Source: Variovorax paradoxus
GTDB taxonomy: Bacteria > Pseudomonadota > Gammaproteobacteria > Burkholderiales > Burkholderiaceae_C
NCBI GenBank assembly: GCA_016806145.1
Contig: CP063166.1
Coordinates: 4,960,001 to 5,024,000, forward strand
Length of the DNA stretch: 64,000 nucleotides
Reading direction: 5' to 3'
The first letter of the stretch is position 1, and every line of letters starts with the position of its first letter. This document shows, piece after piece, positions 33,762 through 42,098 of this stretch. The notes under the pieces are model-generated. The model ran no database searches and had not been told where the DNA came from. It saw only the letters and a list, made by a program, of their open reading frames with translations. Made by a program: the position numbers and the translations under genes.

Positions 33762-34580
33762 ATGCGCCCTCTCGCCCTTTCCCGCCGCCTGGCCCTTGCC
33801 GGCGGTCTCGCCCTCGCGCTGGGCCTCGCCAGCGCGGCCCAGGCCGCCGACCTGCGCGTCGGCTTCATGCCGGGCCCGTACCGCGACGCCTTCACCAAGG
33901 GCATCGAGCCCCAGCTCGCCAAGCTCGGCTACACCGTCAAGTACGTCGAGTTCAGCCAGGGCGTGCAGCCCAACGACGCGGTCGAGCGCGGCCAGATCGA
34001 CGCCAACATCTTCCAGCACACGCTCTACCTCAACGCCACCAACCAGCAGCAGAACTTCGACCTGGTGCCGATCGTCCACGTGCCGACGCCGCCGATGGGC
34101 CTCTATTCGCAGCGCCACAAGTCGCTGGCCAGCGTGCCCGACGGCGCCACCGTCACGCTGCCGGCCGACCCGGTGAACGCAGCGCGCGCGCTCAACATCC
34201 TCGCGGCCATCGGCTGGGTGCAGCTCAAGACCGGCGTGAACCCGCTGAGCGTGTCCGAGCGCGACATCTCGAGCAACCCCAAGCGCCTGAAGCTGGTGCC
34301 GCTCGATGCCGCCCAGGCACCGCGCTCGCTGGCCGACGCCGACCTCGCCGCCGTGCAGGGCAACTTCGCCGTGGCCTCGGGCCTCAAGCTCACCGAGGCG
34401 CTCAAGCTCGAGGACATGACCCTGCCCTACGTCAACGTGGTGGCGGTCAAGCGCGGCAACGAGAAGGCGAAGTTCGCGCAGGACATCGTCGCGGCCTACC
34501 AGTCGCCCGAGTTCCAGCGCGTCTTCCTCGCCAATCCCGTGTGGGCCGGCTACCGCCTGCCCGACTACTTCTCGAAGTGA
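33762..34580 (+). CDS. MetQ-like ABC substrate-binding protein (copy A)
   Basis: 272 residues with a signal peptide ending near residue 29 (A-A-Q-A-A-D). The NlpA/MetQ fold is seen as D-A-N-I-F-Q-H, then L-P-A-D-P-V-N-A-A-R-A-L-N-I-L, L-V-P-L-D-A-A-Q-A-P-R-S, and V-N-V-V-A-V-K. No transporter genes adjoin it, and it precedes a flavin monooxygenase by seven bases, unlike a housekeeping methionine binder. It may bind a sulfur compound for that enzyme and share the metNI system downstream; this is inference. There is no obvious lipobox Cys, so it is probably free in the periplasm. Confidence 0.9.
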   Translation: MRPLALSRRLALAGGLALALGLASAAQAADLRVGFMPGPYRDAFTKGIEPQLAKLGYTVKYVEFSQGVQPNDAVERGQIDANIFQHTLYLNATNQQQNFDLVPIVHVPTPPMGLYSQRHKSLASVPDGATVTLPADPVNAARALNILAAIGWVQLKTGVNPLSVSERDISSNPKRLKLVPLDAAQAPRSLADADLAAVQGNFAVASGLKLTEALKLEDMTLPYVNVVAVKRGNEKAKFAQDIVAAYQSPEFQRVFLANPVWAGYRLPDYFSK

Positions 34581-34587
34581 TCGCCCG

Positions 34588-35946
34588 ATGAGCGGCTCCG
34601 CCACCCGCGGCGCGCCTCCCCGGCGGCTGCACCTGAACGTCAACATCCTGCACTCGGGCTTCGTGCCCTCGGCCTGGCGCCTGCCCGAGGCCGACCCCTG
34701 GGCCTTCGCCGACATCCAGCACTACATCCGCACCGCGCAGATCGCGGAAGCGGGCAAGCTCGACGCGATCTTCCTGGCCGACAACGCGGCCATCGTCGAC
34801 CAGATCCACTTCCGCCCGATCACCGCGCTCGAGCCCACCATCCTGCTGGCCTGCGTGGCCGCGGCCACCACCCATATCGGGCTGATCGCCACCGCCTCGA
34901 CCAGCTACAACGAACCCTACAACATCGCGCGCCGCTTCTCCACGCTCGACCACGTGAGCAATGGCCGCGCCGGCTGGAACATGGTGACCACGGCCGACCT
35001 GCCCTCGGCGCGCAACTTCGGCCTCGAGGCCACGCCCGACCACGCGAAGCGCTACGCGCGCGCCTCGGAGTTCGCCGACATCGTGAAGGCGCTGTGGGAC
35101 AGCTGGGAAGACGGCGCCTTCGTCGGCGACAAGGCCTCGGGCAGCTTCGTCGACGCCGCCAAGGTGCACCCCATCGCGCACCACGGCGAGCACTTCGCGG
35201 TGCAGGGCCCGCTGAACCTGCCGCGCGCGCCGCAGGGCCATCCGGTGCTGGTGCAGGCCGGCGCCTCGGCCGATGGGCGCGAGCTCGCCTCGCGCCATGC
35301 CGAGGCCGTGTTCTCGGCCTCGCAGTCCTTCGAGGAATCGCTGGCCTATGCACGCGCCCTCAAGACCCGCGCGGCCGAACTGGGCCGCGGCCCCGACGCG
35401 GTGAAGGTGCTCGCGGGCCTCACCACCATCGTGGGCGGCACCGAGGCCGAGGCGCTGCGCCGCCGCGACGAGCTGGTCGACCTGATCCCGTGGGACTACA
35501 GCCTGACGCGCATCGCGGGCACGCTGGGCATCACGCCCGATCGCCTGAAGCTCGACGAGCGCCTGCCCGAGAACCTGCCGCTGCCCGGCAATGGCAACGG
35601 CAACCACACCTTCTTCAATGCGGTGGTGGCGGCGGGCCGCACCCACGGCTACACGGTGCGCCAGCTGATCCGCGAGCTCGCGGGCGGCGGCGGCCACCGC
35701 GTGATCGTGGGCACGCCCGAGCAGATCGCCGACGACATCGAACACTGGTTCAAGGGCGGCGCGGCCGACGGCTTCAACCTCATGCCCGATGCGCTGCCGC
35801 ACGGGCTCGAGCATTTCGTCGACGGGGTGGTGCCGATCCTGCAGAAGCGCGGGCTGTTCCGCACGGAGTACGAGGGGCGGACCCTGCGCGATCACCTGGG
35901 GCTGGCGCGGCCCGAAGGGCGGACGGCGCAGCGGTTGGCGGCTTAA
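34588..35946 (+). CDS. FMN-dependent monooxygenase, NtaA/SnaA/DszA family
   Basis: 452-residue luciferase-like flavin monooxygenase. The family marker lies in the first 150 residues (L-D-A-I-F-L-A-D, T-A-S-T-S-Y-N-E-P-Y-N-I-A-R-R-F, S-N-G-R-A-G-W-N-M-V-T-T), and P-V-L-V-Q-A-G-A-S follows. Such enzymes use reduced FMN from a separate reductase to cleave C-S or C-N bonds, in compounds including dibenzothiophene sulfone, nitrilotriacetate and sulfonates. With three MetQ-like binders and metNI within 6 kb, a sulfur-scavenging role is likely. The substrate cannot be read from sequence. It probably shares a transcript with the MetQ-like gene. Confidence 0.92.
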   Translation: MSGSATRGAPPRRLHLNVNILHSGFVPSAWRLPEADPWAFADIQHYIRTAQIAEAGKLDAIFLADNAAIVDQIHFRPITALEPTILLACVAAATTHIGLIATASTSYNEPYNIARRFSTLDHVSNGRAGWNMVTTADLPSARNFGLEATPDHAKRYARASEFADIVKALWDSWEDGAFVGDKASGSFVDAAKVHPIAHHGEHFAVQGPLNLPRAPQGHPVLVQAGASADGRELASRHAEAVFSASQSFEESLAYARALKTRAAELGRGPDAVKVLAGLTTIVGGTEAEALRRRDELVDLIPWDYSLTRIAGTLGITPDRLKLDERLPENLPLPGNGNGNHTFFNAVVAAGRTHGYTVRQLIRELAGGGGHRVIVGTPEQIADDIEHWFKGGAADGFNLMPDALPHGLEHFVDGVVPILQKRGLFRTEYEGRTLRDHLGLARPEGRTAQRLAA

Positions 35947-35963
35947 GAGAGGCGTTCGGGGCT

Positions 35964-36063
35964 GGCTTTGACAAGCTCAGCCCGAACGGTCGGGGAGAAA
36001 CGGTTGAGGAGGAAAACGGTTGGGAGCGCTTTCCCCCACCGTTCGCCCTGAGCTTGTCGAAGG
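35964..36063. repeat. REP-like inverted repeat pair
   Basis: The arm at 35964-35990 (TTGACAAGCTCAGCCCGAACGG) is complementary to the arm at 36038-36063 (CCGTTCGCCCTGAGC and on). It uses the same sequence family as the repeats at 32799-32942. It lies between the convergent monooxygenase and the 123-residue hypothetical gene. Confidence 0.85.
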
Positions 36064-36082
36064 GCAGCCACCGCCTCGAAAC

Positions 36083-36454
36083 TCAGCCCTCGTCGGCGTC
36101 GTTCCCCGTCAGCGACAGCACCTCTTCGACGAAGGCCTCGAACCCCGGCAGCGCCGCATGCGGCAGCGCGTCGTCCGCGCCCTCGCCGTCGTCGAAGCAC
36201 ACCCGGGCCCGCCCCACCGGCAGCGCGACCCATTCGCCGGCCTCGAGCAGCAGGCCCAGATAGCCCTCGCCCTCGGGCACATAGAACAACCCGGCCTGCC
36301 CGAGCACGCGAACCTCCTCGCCCGCGAGCGGCGCGGGTGCGTCCTCGCGCCCCCATCGCACGCCCTGCGCGGCCAGCCGGTCGGTGATCCAGCCGTCGCA
36401 CACATGGGTGTCGCTCCAGCTCGCTTGCGCATCGAACACGGCCAGCACGGGCAT
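36083..36454 (-). CDS. Hypothetical 123-residue acidic protein
   Basis: No family recognised. The chain is acidic and hydrophobic-patterned, with an internal G-L-F-Y-V-P-E-G-E-G-Y-L-G-L-L-L stretch. There is no signal peptide or membrane segment. It starts 30 bases after metQ (copy B) on the same strand, so it may be the last gene of the metNIQ unit. Codon use is like that of its neighbours, which supports a real gene. Confidence 0.6.
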   Translation of the reverse strand: MPVLAVFDAQASWSDTHVCDGWITDRLAAQGVRWGREDAPAPLAGEEVRVLGQAGLFYVPEGEGYLGLLLEAGEWVALPVGRARVCFDDGEGADDALPHAALPGFEAFVEEVLSLTGNDADEG

Positions 36455-36484
36455 GGGAAGGTCCCTCTCAGGAAAATGGTTGGT

Positions 36485-37309
36485 TTATTGCAGGAAGCTG
36501 GGCTTCGCGTAGCCCTGGAACTTCGTGTCGACCACCGCCTTGAATTCCTTCGAGTGGTAGGCCTCCACGAGGTCCTTGGCCCAGGCGGTGTTCTTGTCCG
36601 CGGTCTTCACGGCCACGACATTCAGGTAGTAGTCGGGCGTCTTCTCGAGCACCACCGCTTCGGTGAGCTTCAGGCCCGAGGAGATCGCGAAGTTGCCGTT
36701 GATGATCGCGTACTCGGTGTCGCCGAGCGAGCGCGGCAATTGTGCAGCCTCGAGCGGAATGAACTTCAGCTTCTTGGGGTTGTCGGCCACGTCCTTCTCG
36801 GAAGCGCGCAGCGGATCGACGCCTTGCTTGATCGTGATCAGCTTGTTCTGCTCCAGCAGCACCAGCGCGCGCGCCAGGTTGCTCGGGTCGTTCGGCAAGG
36901 TCACGCGGTCGCCTTCCTTCAGGTCGGCCAGCGTCTTGCGCTTGGTCGAGTACACGCCCAGCGGCGCGATCGGGCCCTGCACCAGCTCGGCCAGGTCCAG
37001 CTTCTGGTCGGCCGCGAATTTCTTCAGGTAGACCTGGTGCTGGAAGAAGTTGGCGTCGAGCGAACCCTGCGCCAGCGCGAGGTTGGGCTGCACGTAATCG
37101 TTGAACTCGACCAGCTTCACCTTGTAGCCCTTCTTCTCGAGGATCGGCACGATGCCTTGCTTGAGCTGGTCGATGTTCGAGCCGGCGGTGCCGCCGATCG
37201 TGAGGTTCTTCTTGGCGTCCTGCGCCTGCGCCGGCAGCGAGAGGCCGCCGAGCGACAGCGCGGCGAGGGACAGGGCGAGGACGGAACGGCGCAGCAGTGC
37301 GGTGGTCAT
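36485..37309 (-). CDS. metQ: MetQ-like ABC substrate-binding protein (copy B)
   Basis: 274 residues. The signal peptide ends near residue 30 (P-A-Q-A-Q-D), with no lipobox Cys. The NlpA fold is clear (D-A-N-F-F-Q-H, L-P-N-D-P-S-N-L-A-R-A-L-V-L-L, F-I-P-L-E-A-A-Q-L-P-R-S-L). It follows metI by 52 bases, so this is the dedicated binding protein of the metNI importer. The likely ligand is D- or L-methionine or an analogue; S-containing alternatives are possible in this context. Confidence 0.94.
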   Translation of the reverse strand: MTTALLRRSVLALSLAALSLGGLSLPAQAQDAKKNLTIGGTAGSNIDQLKQGIVPILEKKGYKVKLVEFNDYVQPNLALAQGSLDANFFQHQVYLKKFAADQKLDLAELVQGPIAPLGVYSTKRKTLADLKEGDRVTLPNDPSNLARALVLLEQNKLITIKQGVDPLRASEKDVADNPKKLKFIPLEAAQLPRSLGDTEYAIINGNFAISSGLKLTEAVVLEKTPDYYLNVVAVKTADKNTAWAKDLVEAYHSKEFKAVVDTKFQGYAKPSFLQ

Positions 37310-37361
37310 GACAAGAGGCTTTGCAGGAAAGAAAGAGAAAAGGAACGGGAGAAAAAACGAA

Positions 37362-38024
37362 TCAACGCTTGTCGAGCCTGCGCGCCGCGGTGTTGCCGAC
37401 GAATTGCAGGATCTGTACCAGCACCACGAGCAGCGCCACGGTGAGCACCATCACGTCGGTCTGGAAGCGGTAGTAGCCGTAGCGGATGGCCAGGTCGCCG
37501 ATGCCGCCGCCGCCCACCACGCCGGCGATCGCCGAGTAGGAGAGGAAGCTCACCGCGAGCACCGTGAGCGCCAGCACCAGGCCCGAGCGGGCCTCGACCA
37601 CCAGCACGCGCCAGACGATCTGCAGCTCCGAGGCGCCCATCGCATGGGCGGCCTCGATCACGCCGCGCGGCACCTCGCGCAGGCACTGGTCGACCAGCCG
37701 CGCGAAATAGGGAATGGCCGCGAACGACAGCGGCACCGCCGCGGCCAGCGGCCCGATCGAGGTGCCCGCGATGACGCGCGTGAACGGCACCAGCGCCACC
37801 AGCAGGATGATGAAGGGGAAGGAGCGCACCGTGTTCACGAGCCAGTTCAGGATCAGGAACGCGGGCCGGTTGGCGAGCGACTGGCCCGGGCCGAGCAGGA
37901 ACAGCAGGATGCCCAGCGGCCCGCCGATCAGCACCGCGGCCGACAGGCCGATGGCCAGCATCATGAAGGTCTGGCCGGTCGCGACCCAGAGCTCGGGAAG
38001 GATGGGGGCGATGTTCTCAAACAT
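37362..38024 (-). CDS. metI: Methionine-type ABC transporter permease
   Basis: 220 residues with five to six transmembrane segments and the permease EAA-type loop (E-A-A-H-A-M-G-A-S-E-L-Q-I-V-W-R). The start M-F-E-N-I-A-P is chosen because it begins the conserved part and overlaps metN by eight bases, as usual for coupled translation. It forms the membrane channel of the metNIQ importer. Confidence 0.96.
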   Translation of the reverse strand: MFENIAPILPELWVATGQTFMMLAIGLSAAVLIGGPLGILLFLLGPGQSLANRPAFLILNWLVNTVRSFPFIILLVALVPFTRVIAGTSIGPLAAAVPLSFAAIPYFARLVDQCLREVPRGVIEAAHAMGASELQIVWRVLVVEARSGLVLALTVLAVSFLSYSAIAGVVGGGGIGDLAIRYGYYRFQTDVMVLTVALLVVLVQILQFVGNTAARRLDKR

Positions 38025-38910
38025 AGGCCACCTCCAGCGCGCTGCGTTGCGTCGAAATCGGGGCGCCGGCCGAGGCGCCTTGCTCCGCCTCGCGGGCTTC
38101 GCGTGCATCGCGTTCGCGGCGCCGCACCAGCTCGTCGATCTCGCGGCCCAGCGCGGTCTTGCGCGCCTCGCTCGGCGCGGCGTCGACCTCGAACTGCTCG
38201 ACCAGCCGGCCCTTCTCGAGGATCGCCACGTTGCGGCACAGCACCTCGACCACCGACAGCTCGTGCGTCACGATCACGATGGTCACGCCGATCTTCTGGT
38301 TGATGTCGCGCAGGGTCTCGAGCAGCGAGCGCGTGGTCTCGCTGTCGAGCGCCGAGGTGGGTTCGTCGCACAGCAGCACCTGCGGGCGCGGCGCCAGCGC
38401 GCGGGCGATCGCCACGCGCTGCTTCTGGCCGCCCGAGAGCTGGGCCGGGTAGGTGTCGATCTTTTCCGACAGGCCCACCAGCGCCAGGCATTCGCGCACC
38501 CGGGCATCGATCTCGGCGCGCGAGTGGCGGCCGTGGATCTTCAGCGGGAAGGCCACGTTGTCGAACACCGTGGCGTTCTGCAGCAGGTTGAACTGCTGGA
38601 AGATCATGCCGATGTTCTGGCGCGTGTCGCGCAGCTCGCGGCGCGACAGCGTCGTGAGGTCGCGCCCGCCGACCAGCACGCGGCCCGCGTCGGGCCGCTC
38701 GAGCAGGTTGATCAGGCGCAGAAGGGTCGACTTGCCGGCGCCGCTCTTGCCGATCAGGCCGAACACGTCGCCCTGCTGGATGTCGAGCGACAGCGAATGC
38801 ACGGCGTCGAAGACCTCGCCGCTGGGCAGCGCGAAGGACTTCTGCACCGACTGGAGGCGGATGACCGGTTCCGCGCTGCCGCGGGCCGGGTCGGACGATG
38901 GGTTGCTCAT
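38017..38910 (-). CDS. metN: Methionine-type ABC transporter ATPase lacking the NIL domain
   Basis: 297 residues. Walker [10 protein letters not shown] lies at 54-62, the signature L-S-G-G-Q at 158-162 and Walker B L-L-C-D-E-P at 179-184. It powers uptake with metI. Full MetN proteins are about 340 residues with a C-terminal ACT-like NIL domain that senses internal methionine. Here the chain ends in a short charged tail ([10 protein letters not shown]), so that brake seems absent. The upstream 286-base gap to the divergent copy C gene is AT-richer than average and should hold both promoters. Confidence 0.95.
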   Translation of the reverse strand: MSNPSSDPARGSAEPVIRLQSVQKSFALPSGEVFDAVHSLSLDIQQGDVFGLIGKSGAGKSTLLRLINLLERPDAGRVLVGGRDLTTLSRRELRDTRQNIGMIFQQFNLLQNATVFDNVAFPLKIHGRHSRAEIDARVRECLALVGLSEKIDTYPAQLSGGQKQRVAIARALAPRPQVLLCDEPTSALDSETTRSLLETLRDINQKIGVTIVIVTHELSVVEVLCRNVAILEKGRLVEQFEVDAAPSEARKTALGREIDELVRRRERDAREAREAEQGASAGAPISTQRSALEVAYV

Positions 38911-39196
38911 GTCTGGGGGAACCAAGGAACGGATGCGTGCGGCCGCCAGGAAAAACCATCGGCCACGGATTCGCAAAAAGGTGCCGAGTATGAAAAGAAA
39001 GGCTTCGAAAGGGAACGAACAAATCGGGCGATGCTTATTCCCGAAACCACATAAAGAAGCACCAGCGTTCAACCGCATACACCATAAAGCGAGCAGGGGC
39101 TCCCCATATGGATATGCGCATTGGTTCGTTCCCATCGCGCCCGCCTGCTGCCACATTCGCGCCTTTCTTTTTCGAGCGCACAGCGCCACCCCAACC

Positions 39197-40018
39197 ATGC
39201 ACAGCATCCTTCGCCGCCGCGGCCTCCTTGCCGCCACCCTGGCGGCTTCCCTCCTCGGCGGCATCGCCGGCGGCGCCCAGGCCCAGGACAACAAGAACAC
39301 CGTCAAGGTCGGCATCTCGGTCGGCAACGCCGAGCAGATCTTCGAAGTGGTGAAGAAGGTCGCCGCCAAGGACGGCCTCACGGTCCAGGTCGTGGTCTTC
39401 AACGACTACCAGCTGCCCAATGCCGCGCTCGCGGCCGGCGACCTCGACGCCAACGCCTTCCAGCACCAGCCCTTCCTCGACAACCAGATCAAGGCGCGCG
39501 GCTTCGACCTCGTGCCCGTGGGCCTGACCATCACCGCGCCGCTGGGCTTCTATTCGAAGAAGCTCAAGAGCATCGACCAGCTGCCCGAGGGCGCCGCGGT
39601 CGGCATCCAGAACGACCCGTCGAACGGCAACCGCGCCTTGCTGCTGCTGCAGCAGGCCGGCCTGATCACGCTCAAGCCCGAGGCCGTGAAGAACAACACC
39701 GCCACCCCGCTCGACGTGGTGACCAACCCCAAGAAGCTCAAGCTGGTGCCGCTGGACGCCGCGCAACTGCCGCGCTCGCTCGACGACCTCGCGATCGCCT
39801 CGATCAACAACGACTACGCCGAGAAGGCCGGCCTCTCATTCAACAAGGACGCCGTCATCAAGGAATCGCCCAAGGGCCCCTACGCCAACCTGATCGCCGT
39901 GCGCCGCGCCGACAAGGACAAGCCCTGGGCCAGGCGCCTGGTGGCGGCCTACCAGTCGCCCGAGGTCAAGAGCTTCATCGAGACCCAGTTCAAGGGCGCA
40001 TTGGTCCCCGCGTTCTGA
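39197..40018 (+). CDS. MetQ-like ABC substrate-binding protein (copy C)
   Basis: 273 residues with signal peptide (A-Q-A-Q-D) and the NlpA pattern (D-A-N-A-F-Q-H-Q-P, F-Y-S-K-K-L-K-S, I-Q-N-D-P-S-N-G-N-R-A-L, V-P-L-D-A-A-Q-L-P-R-S-L). It is divergent from metN and so can share its regulation. As the third such binder in 7 kb it probably widens the substrate range of the single metNI transporter. Short A/T-rich sequence between 38940 and 39110 separates the two starts. Confidence 0.92.
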   Translation: MHSILRRRGLLAATLAASLLGGIAGGAQAQDNKNTVKVGISVGNAEQIFEVVKKVAAKDGLTVQVVVFNDYQLPNAALAAGDLDANAFQHQPFLDNQIKARGFDLVPVGLTITAPLGFYSKKLKSIDQLPEGAAVGIQNDPSNGNRALLLLQQAGLITLKPEAVKNNTATPLDVVTNPKKLKLVPLDAAQLPRSLDDLAIASINNDYAEKAGLSFNKDAVIKESPKGPYANLIAVRRADKDKPWARRLVAAYQSPEVKSFIETQFKGALVPAF

Positions 40019-40027
40019 CGACTTGAT

Positions 40028-40136
40028 CCCTCCCCCTCTGGGGGAGGGCCGGGGTGGGGGCACCGGGCCTGTGCATCGGCCGGGCAAGGGCAACCGCCCG
40101 GCGCCCCCATCCCGACCTTCCCCCAGCGGGGGAAGG
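40028..40136. repeat. GC-rich palindromic repeat (BIME-like)
   Basis: Two hairpins, CCCTCCCCC-TCT-GGGGGAGGG (40028-40048) and CCTTCCCCC-AGC-GGGGGAAGG (40116-40136), flank a G-rich/C-rich inner pair. The first hairpin recurs, inverted and identical over its length, at 61722-61742. Located between metQ copy C and prfB. Confidence 0.85.
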
Positions 40137-40246
40137 AGACAGGCCCTCATTCCCCGCGCGCCGAGGCGCAATCCAGGGCCTCTGCCGGCCCCCATCCCCG
40201 TCCATGAGAAAATCGTCGGTTTCCCCTCACACAGTCAGGACACCCC

Positions 40247-41351
40247 ATGGACGCAGAACAAATCAACCAGATCGGCGCAACGCTTGCGGACCTGAGCGTG
40301 CGGACGGTGGATCTCCGGAGGTATCTTTGACTACGATGCCAAAGCCGAACGTCTGAGGACGGTCAACGCATCGCTCGAAGATCCCAACGTCTGGAACGAC
40401 CCCAAGAAGGCCCAGGAGCTGGGCAAGGAAAAGAAGTCGCTCGACGACGTCGTCGTCACGCTCGACCGCCTCACCAGCGGCCTGTCGGACAACACCGAGC
40501 TCTACGAGATGTCGAAGGAAGACGGCGACGTCGACGGCCTGCAGGCCATCGCCGATGACGCCGCCACGCTCGAAGCCGACATCAAGCAGCTCGAGTTCCG
40601 CCGGATGTTCAACAACCCGGCCGACCCGCTGAACGCCTTCGTCGACATCCAGGCCGGCGCCGGCGGCACCGAGGCCTGCGACTGGGCCAGCATGCTGCTG
40701 CGCCAGTACACCAAGTACGCCGAGCGCAAGGGCTTCAAGATCCAGCTCGAGGACGAGACCCCGGGCGACACCGCCGGCATCAAGAGCGCGACCATCAAGG
40801 TCGAGGGCGACTACGCCTTCGGCCTGCTGCGCACCGAGACCGGCGTGCACCGCCTCGTGCGCAAGTCGCCGTTCGACTCCTCGGGCGGGCGCCACACCAG
40901 CTTCGCGAGCATCTTCGTCTACCCCGAGATCGACGACTCCATCGAGATCGAGATCAACCCGGCGGACGTGCGCACCGACACCTTCCGTGCCAGCGGCGCG
41001 GGCGGCCAGCACATCAACAAGACCGACTCGGCCGTGCGGCTCACGCACATCCCGACCGGCATCGTGGTGCAGTGCCAGGACGGCCGCAGCCAGCACAGCA
41101 ACCGCGACGTGGCGTGGAAGCGCCTGCGTTCGCGCCTGTACGACCACGAGATGCGCAAGCGCCAGGAAGAGCAGCAGAAGCTCGAGGACAGCAAGACCGA
41201 CGTGGGCTGGGGCCACCAGATCCGCAGCTACGTGCTGGACAACAGCCGCATCAAGGACCTGCGCACCAACGTCGAGATCTCGGCCACCCAGAAGGTGCTC
41301 GACGGCGACCTCGACGTGTTCATCGAAGCCTCGCTCAAGCAGGGCGTCTGA
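40247..41351 (+). CDS. prfB: Peptide chain release factor 2, programmed +1 frameshift
   Basis: RF2 ends translation at UGA and UAA. The frame from the ATG at 40247 runs 27 codons to an in-frame TGA at 40328-40330, preceded by CTT. A +1 shift at CTT-TGA-C continues the protein for 340 more codons, giving about 367 residues (E. coli 365). The anticodon-mimic motif SPF and catalytic G-G-Q at 252-254 are present. The stop is the gene's own regulator: low RF2 favours the shift and restores synthesis. A short Shine-Dalgarno-like GGAGG just before the site fits the known mechanism. Confidence 0.97.
40317..40331 (+). promoter_or_regulatory. Programmed +1 ribosomal frameshift site of prfB
   Basis: GGAGGTATCTTTGAC: an internal Shine-Dalgarno-like GGAGG, the slippery CTT, and the in-frame TGA stop at 40328-40330 followed by C. 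This is the classical RF2 autoregulatory layout. Confidence 0.95.
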
Positions 41352-41411
41352 TCGCTCGCCGGTCGCATCCCTTCCTTCTCGTCACCACCGCAACCACCCG
41401 CGCAGCCCCGC

Positions 41412-42098
41412 ATGAATCTCAACGGCAAGGTCGAAGCCCTTATCTTCGACATGGACGGCACCATGATCGACTCCATGCCCTGGCATGCGCGCTCGTGGGT
41501 CGAGTTCGCGCGGCGCCACGGCGTCGACCTCGATGTGAGCGAGATCCTCGCCCGCACCACGGGCCGCACCGGCGTGGAGAGCATGTGCGAGCTGTTCGAG
41601 CGCGAGCTCGCCGACGACGAAGCGCGGGCCATGGTGCACGAGAAGGAAGAGATCTACCGCGCCCTGTTCACCGACAACTTCACCGAAGTGGCCGGCTTCA
41701 CCGCCTTCGCCAAGGCCGCCGTGGCGCGCGGCCTGAAGGTGGCCGTGGGCACGGCCGGCGACCGCCACAACATCGAGTTCGCCATGTCGCGCCTGAAGAT
41801 GGACCCGCTGCCGCTGGCCATCGTCGGCGGCGACGAGGGCTTCAGCGGCAAGCCCACGCCCGCCATCTTTCTCGAGGCCGCCCGCCGCATCGGCGTGGCG
41901 CCCGAACGCTGCATCGTGTTCGAAGACGCCCCCTTCGGCATCGAGGCCGCGCGCCGCGGCGGCATGCGCGCCGTGGCCGTGTGCAGCACCCACAGCGCCA
42001 CCGAACTCGCCGGCCCCCACGTGATCGCCGCCGTGCGCGACTACAACGAACTCGCCCATTCGAATTTTCTGGAGACCCTCGATGCCGTTGCTGCCTGA
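41412..42098 (+). CDS. HAD-superfamily phosphatase, beta-phosphoglucomutase-like
   Basis: 228 residues. HAD motif I is D-M-D-G-T near residue 14, and the cap segment lies in residues 20-85. Motif III-type K-P-T-P and the final D-A-P-F-G-I-E-A-A-R-R-G-G-M are clear, with an E-D-A pair replacing the usual D-S. It is a subclass I cap enzyme that should act on small phosphorylated metabolites. It overlaps the pepN start by 17 bases, so expression is coupled. Exact substrate unknown. Confidence 0.93.
   Translation: MNLNGKVEALIFDMDGTMIDSMPWHARSWVEFARRHGVDLDVSEILARTTGRTGVESMCELFERELADDEARAMVHEKEEIYRALFTDNFTEVAGFTAFAKAAVARGLKVAVGTAGDRHNIEFAMSRLKMDPLPLAIVGGDEGFSGKPTPAIFLEAARRIGVAPERCIVFEDAPFGIEAARRGGMRAVAVCSTHSATELAGPHVIAAVRDYNELAHSNFLETLDAVAA

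Noticed and set aside
40028..40136. Transcription terminator for metQ copy C
   Set aside because: The hairpins lack T-runs and the first recurs exactly at 61722-61742, so they fit a dispersed repeat better.
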